This document shows positions 60,531 through 64,000 of a DNA stretch of 64,000 nucleotides, in pieces. The stretch is taken from NCBI RefSeq assembly GCF_030269325.1, contig NZ_BSTD01000002.1, positions 1 through 64,000 of the forward strand. Reading direction: 5' to 3'. Numbering within the stretch: the first letter of the stretch is position 1; every line of letters begins with the position of its first letter. This DNA comes from Amycolatopsis sp. NBRC 101858 (GTDB taxonomy: Bacteria; Actinomycetota; Actinomycetes; Mycobacteriales; Pseudonocardiaceae). The notes under the pieces were generated by a model. The model was not told the origin of the DNA, did not search any database, and saw only the letters and a list, made by a program, of their open reading frames with translations. The position numbers and the translations under genes are program-made.

Positions 60531-61484
60531 TCACGCGTGGCGGAAACACAAGGTGCCCCACTGGAAACCGGCGCCGATCGACGACACCACGTACGTGTCG
60601 CCGGGCGAAACGGCGCCCGTGCCGAACCGCTCGTGCATCGCCGTGAACACGCCCGCCGACCCCGTGTTGCCTAAGCCCTCCACGGTGATCGGCGCGCGGG
60701 AATGAGGGACGCCGAGCTTGTCCAGGGCCGCCTTGATGATGTTCAGGTTCGCCTGGTGCAGGAAGACGTGCGTGACCTCCTCCACCGGCACCCCCGCGTT
60801 GTCCGTCGCGCGCAGGATGCTGTCCGGCAGGCAGCGGGTCGCCGTGTCCCAGACCGCCCTGCCGTTCATCTTCAGGTATTCGCCGGCCGCCGGGATCTCG
60901 ACGTCGTAGGACAGCTCCGAGCCGAAGTCCCAGCCCAGGAGCCCGCACTGCGGCGAGGATGCGCGCGTCAGCACCGCCGCCCCGGCCGCGTCGCCGAAGA
61001 ACACCCTCGTCGTGCGGTCCTGCGGGTTCGTCACCCGCGACGCGCAGTCCGCCGCCAGGACCAGGACCGTCCGCGCCGCCGACGTCTGCAGCAGGTGCGC
61101 CGCCAGGAACAGCGCCTGGACTCCGTTGGCGCACGCCGCCTGCGTGATGTCCAGCGTCAGTGCGCGGTCCGCGCCCAGCCGCTCCTTGACGATCAGGGCC
61201 GTCGACGGCAACGGCTGGTCGCAGGTGTAGGTCCCGACGATGATCGCGTCGACGTCGCGGGCGGTGACGCCGGCGGCGGCCAGCGCCGGGCGAGCCGCCG
61301 CCACGCACATGTCCGACGTCGCCCGGTCCGGCGCGAGGCGGCGCCGGACGCGGATGCCGGTGCGGCTGACGATCCATGCGTCCGAAGTGTCCAGCGTCGC
61401 CGCGAGTTCGGCGTTGGTGACGACCTCCGGGGGCAGGTGGACTCCGGTGCCCGCGATCGTCACGGGAACCGCGAGGCCGTTCAC
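60531..61484 (-). CDS. KASIII (FabH-like) 3-oxoacyl-ACP synthase III family protein
   Basis: A 317-residue thiolase-fold synthase: TLDTSDAWIVSRTGIRVRR, active Cys in ITQAACANGVQAL, His in VFLHQANLNII and Asn in VEGLGNTGSAGVF, the FabH triad. It would load or condense an acyl starter from acyl-CoA. The GTG at 61484 overlaps the stop of the acyltransferase-ThiF gene by 4 bp, so the two enzymes work together rather than in bulk fatty-acid synthesis. FabH-like enzymes outside fab operons often serve specialised lipids or natural products. Confidence 0.88.
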   Translation of the reverse strand: MNGLAVPVTIAGTGVHLPPEVVTNAELAATLDTSDAWIVSRTGIRVRRRLAPDRATSDMCVAAARPALAAAGVTARDVDAIIVGTYTCDQPLPSTALIVKERLGADRALTLDITQAACANGVQALFLAAHLLQTSAARTVLVLAADCASRVTNPQDRTTRVFFGDAAGAAVLTRASSPQCGLLGWDFGSELSYDVEIPAAGEYLKMNGRAVWDTATRCLPDSILRATDNAGVPVEEVTHVFLHQANLNIIKAALDKLGVPHSRAPITVEGLGNTGSAGVFTAMHERFGTGAVSPGDTYVVSSIGAGFQWGTLCFRHA

Positions 61485-63289
61485 CGGGCACCCGCGTAGA
61501 GGTTGCGCGACGGGTGCAGCTGCTCGCCGAGGTCGGTGTAGAACCGGCCGGATTCGCACGGCCGGCCGAGCAGGATCCGGCGCGCAGCTTCCCCGCACAG
61601 GGCGCCGCCGAGTGCGACGCCGGACGCCAGCTGCGGCCAGCTGCTGAGCGTGCGGCCCAGCTCCCCGAACGACGCGGCCAGCTCCGGGCTGATCCGCCCG
61701 GCGTCGACCATCGCGAGGATCAGCTCGACCTTCTCCTGGTGGCCGAGTTCGAGCAGGTCGACGGACTTCACATCGCCAAGCAGCCCGTGCAGCAGCGGCC
61801 GGTCGGGCTCGGCGTCGAACCGCTCGACGTCGAGCATGCCGCGGTCGTTGCAGTCCATCACGACCGGGATGCCGAGGTCGCGCGCGTACTCGCGGGCCGC
61901 GATCTTCACCCACGGCGTGTCGCACTCCTCGACGAGCAGGTCGATCCCGCCGCGGAAGAACTCCTCGATGGTGTCCGGGTTCAGGCCGTCGCGCTGGATT
62001 TCGATGTCGAGGTACGGGTCGATCTCGAACATCTGGCGCGCGGACAGCACCGCCTTGTTGACGCCGAGGTCGTGCACCCCGCCGCGCAGCCGGTTCAGGT
62101 TCGACAACCCGAAGTCGTCGAAGTCCGCCAGCTTGTAGGCGCCGCCGATGCCCTCCAGCGCGAACGTCAGCGCCGCGCTGTTGCCGACCGACAGGCCGAT
62201 GACCCCGATCCGCTTGCCGAACAGCCGGCGCTGGTCGGGCCGCTCGATCCGGCCGCGGTTGCGGTCGGTGCGCACCAGGCGGAACTCCTCCCGGGGCAGC
62301 ACGTGCACGAGCCGCCCGGACCACGGGTACCAGGCCCAGGTTCCGTACGCCCACCGCGGGACCCCGGCGACCTGATCGTCTTTGAGACGCTCGATTTCGG
62401 CCGCGTCGCGGCACGCGGGTTCGCGGCTGCGGACCAGTTCGGTGAGCTGGTCGTCGATCGTGTCGTGGACTTCGCGGACGTCACCGGAAGCCAGCAACGC
62501 GTCCAGCGCGCGGCCCGCGGTGTGGAGCACGGGCTGCCAGGCGTCGCGTTCCGGGGAGGGCGCGCCGGTCAGCGTGATCGGAGCGGCGCCGCGGACCTGC
62601 GGCGCGGGGGCCGGGGCCGCCGGGCCGGCGGTGATGACCGGGAACTCGTCGCGGAGCCGCGTGACGAGGTCGTGGTGGCGCCCGGCCCCGTCGGCGACGC
62701 GGTGCAGCATGATCACGACGTCCTCGGTGTACTGCGGCACGTACCGGCGGGTGCCGGGCACGGGCCGGAAGCCGAACCGCTCGTGGAACCGGTCCTGGCC
62801 GTCCTTCGTGCCGGACGTGCCGATCATCGCCCGCGCCCCGAGGTGGTGGGCGGCGCCGACGGCGAGGGCGTTGAGGTACTGGCCCAGCCCCAGTTTCCGG
62901 GCGCGGTGTTCGACGACGAGCCTGCTGTGCTCGAACACGCCGTCCGCCGGAAAGCCTTCGGCGGCCAGCAGTTCCTCGTAGCGCTCGCTCCCGAGGAACT
63001 CGCGCGACTGGTACGGCACGCCGGCGTCCGGTGTGGACAGCCGGATGTAGCCCAGCGCCGGGCCGCCGGGGCTCTGCCGGGCGATGAAGTGCCACGCGCC
63101 GAAGTCGAGGGCCTGGTCGTCGACGTGGGTGCCGTCGGCGCGGCGGAAGTCCGGCCGGCGGCCGTGGTCGAACAGGATCCGTGCGCGGAGTTCGCGGACG
63201 GCGTCGAGCATCGAACGGTCGCCGCGGAACGCGGTGACGTGCCAGTCCGGCGTGGCCGAACCCGCGCCGGGGTGGTTCAGGTGGGTCAA
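61481..63289 (-). CDS. N-acyltransferase-like / ThiF (E1-like) fusion, Rv1355c type
   Basis: A 602-residue fusion. Residues 15-200 resemble a GNAT-fold N-acyl amino acid synthase or autoinducer-synthase relative (AVRELRARILFDHG, DFGAWHFIARQS, FEHSRLVVEHRARKLGLGQY). Residues 350-520 are a ThiF/MoeB/E1 adenylation domain: KRIGVIGLSVGNSAALTFAL, ADFDDFGLSNLNRLRGGV, and VVMDCNDRGMLD, without the zinc CxxC pairs. Mycobacterial Rv1355c has the same two-part layout. It may acylate and adenylate a carboxylate; product unknown. The start is a TTG at 63289 with AAAAGG 6 nt upstream. Confidence 0.78.
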   Translation of the reverse strand: MTHLNHPGAGSATPDWHVTAFRGDRSMLDAVRELRARILFDHGRRPDFRRADGTHVDDQALDFGAWHFIARQSPGGPALGYIRLSTPDAGVPYQSREFLGSERYEELLAAEGFPADGVFEHSRLVVEHRARKLGLGQYLNALAVGAAHHLGARAMIGTSGTKDGQDRFHERFGFRPVPGTRRYVPQYTEDVVIMLHRVADGAGRHHDLVTRLRDEFPVITAGPAAPAPAPQVRGAAPITLTGAPSPERDAWQPVLHTAGRALDALLASGDVREVHDTIDDQLTELVRSREPACRDAAEIERLKDDQVAGVPRWAYGTWAWYPWSGRLVHVLPREEFRLVRTDRNRGRIERPDQRRLFGKRIGVIGLSVGNSAALTFALEGIGGAYKLADFDDFGLSNLNRLRGGVHDLGVNKAVLSARQMFEIDPYLDIEIQRDGLNPDTIEEFFRGGIDLLVEECDTPWVKIAAREYARDLGIPVVMDCNDRGMLDVERFDAEPDRPLLHGLLGDVKSVDLLELGHQEKVELILAMVDAGRISPELAASFGELGRTLSSWPQLASGVALGGALCGEAARRILLGRPCESGRFYTDLGEQLHPSRNLYAGAR

Positions 63290-63696
63290 GTCGAGCCTTT
63301 TCTCCAGGAGGTGCGGGCGGAGGCCGCCCGGAAGAGGCCGGGCCGGACGACGCGGTCCGGACCAGGGCGGGCGAACAGTAACAGCGGCCGTCCGCCTCGG
63401 CGCGACGGCGCGAAATCGGCTGCCGGTGTCCGGGAAATCCTTTACCCGGAAGGAAATTGACGCCCGGTGATGCTTCGTGCCCGCTCCTGATGAAGATCGA
63501 AAACGGTTTGCCGCTCGATGGGGTGGCGGACCGTGTCGGACGGCGATGGGCGCGGGGACGCCGCCGCCCGGACGGCGGGCGGTTCACGGCGAGGCTTCAC
63601 CCGGGCGGGGGAGAGATCATCGCGCCGTCGTCGATTCCGGTGCCTCCCGTTCGACGCACGGGCAACGACGACGACACACGAGGAGGCGGATCGGCG
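63290..63696. other. Divergent intergenic region, 407 bp
   Basis: This gap separates the Rv1355c-type gene (minus) and the reductase gene (plus). No gene is convincing. A short inverted repeat CCGGG-N10-CCCGG at about 63437-63456 with an AT-rich centre (aaatccttta) is a possible operator. Nothing else was recognised. Confidence 0.4.
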
Positions 63697-64000
63697 ATGA
63701 CCGGACCGATCAGGCTGTACATGACCACGTCGCTCGACGGCTTCGTGGCGGGGCCGGACGACCGCCCGGGCCAGGAAATGGGACGCGGCGGGTTCCGCTT
63801 GTTCGACTGGCTGGACGACCGTCACGGCGATGGGCCGAGCGCGCGGGTGTACGCCGAGGCGACGGCGACGGGTGCGCTGATCTCCGGCAGGCGGACGTTC
63901 GAGCTGGCCGGCCGCTGGGGCGGTGACCACCACGACGGCGTCCCGATCCACGTGCTGACCCACCACGTCGACCCGTCCGACACCCCGCCCGGCAGCGCGC
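63697..64000 (+). CDS. RibD C-terminal/DHFR-like reductase, 5' part (runs off right edge)
   Basis: The first 101 codons of a dihydrofolate-reductase-like protein of the RibD C-terminal group: IRLYMTTSLDGFVAGPDDRP, a loop with RLFDWLDD, TGALISGRRTFELAGRWGG and VPIHVLTHH. Such proteins reduce small substrates with NADPH and are common in actinomycetes. The ATG at 63697 has AGGAGG 10 nt upstream. The remaining half is beyond the window. Confidence 0.85.
   Translation, partial: MTGPIRLYMTTSLDGFVAGPDDRPGQEMGRGGFRLFDWLDDRHGDGPSARVYAEATATGALISGRRTFELAGRWGGDHHDGVPIHVLTHHVDPSDTPPGSA

Noticed and set aside
1..64000. rRNA, tRNA or complete insertion sequence
   Set aside because: None was recognised by reading both strands; a covariance-model scan could still find a divergent small RNA.

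Overview
This is high-GC (about 70-75%) actinomycete DNA, most likely from the Pseudonocardiaceae (Amycolatopsis-like). The case rests on an arabinogalactan gene (glfT2) as in other mycolata relatives, strong G/C at third codon positions, frequent GTG starts, many 4-bp ATGA/GTGA overlaps, and several leaderless genes whose start lies 6-7 nt after a TANNNT-type -10 box. The window holds about 57 protein genes, two of them broken. No rRNA, tRNA or CRISPR array was seen, and there is no complete insertion sequence.

Layout. 1-3608: cell-wall polymer genes on the minus strand, namely the 5' part of glfT2 and two paralogous GT-C membrane proteins. 3744-5162: an LPXTG-anchored surface protein. 5439-8463: a two-component system whose response regulator is fused to a complete SARP regulator, followed by a STAS protein. 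8911-14377: a MerR regulator with a CarH-like C-terminus, an intergenic tandem repeat, an SRPBCC protein and a large secreted GH2 enzyme. 14594-21961: a split TROVE gene, a PucR regulator, a secreted M4 metalloprotease, and an EF-G paralogue with a one-base frameshift behind a possible leader peptide. 22029-34921: assorted metabolic and regulatory genes, including two divergent regulator/target pairs with clear operators (MarR at 28557, TetR at 29784), an FeS photolyase and a DICT-domain protein. 34922-35080: a 159-bp MITE-like element inserted exactly in the overlapping stop codons of two convergent genes. 35081-41050: a YdcF protein, a Fur-catalase operon, a stand-alone LigD-type phosphoesterase, a DapA-like aldolase and an NAD kinase. 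41078-46222: a P450 / hydrolase / SDR / Baeyer-Villiger monooxygenase operon under a divergent TetR. 46227-51782: a complete fructose PTS. 51788-53336: a cupin and a zinc alcohol dehydrogenase. 53333-60520: a candidate immune or conflict island. 60531-63289: a KASIII-like synthase coupled to an acyltransferase-ThiF fusion. 63697-64000: the start of a DHFR-like reductase.

The most promising unexplained system is 54316-60520. Four overlapping or abutting plus-strand genes encode a TIR protein, a ParA-like ATPase with a KGGVGR P-loop and TIR-like C-terminus, a small predicted winged-helix protein, and a 1030-residue protein joining an AAA-type ATPase to a HerA/FtsK-type ATPase. Diverging from them is a SEFIR-NPCBM fusion. 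TIR and SEFIR domains are typical signalling or NADase effectors and HerA-type ATPases are known partners in anti-phage systems. A defence role is therefore a reasonable inference, but it is not shown by the sequence.

Gene functions come from reading translated sequence and recalling families. No database search was run.
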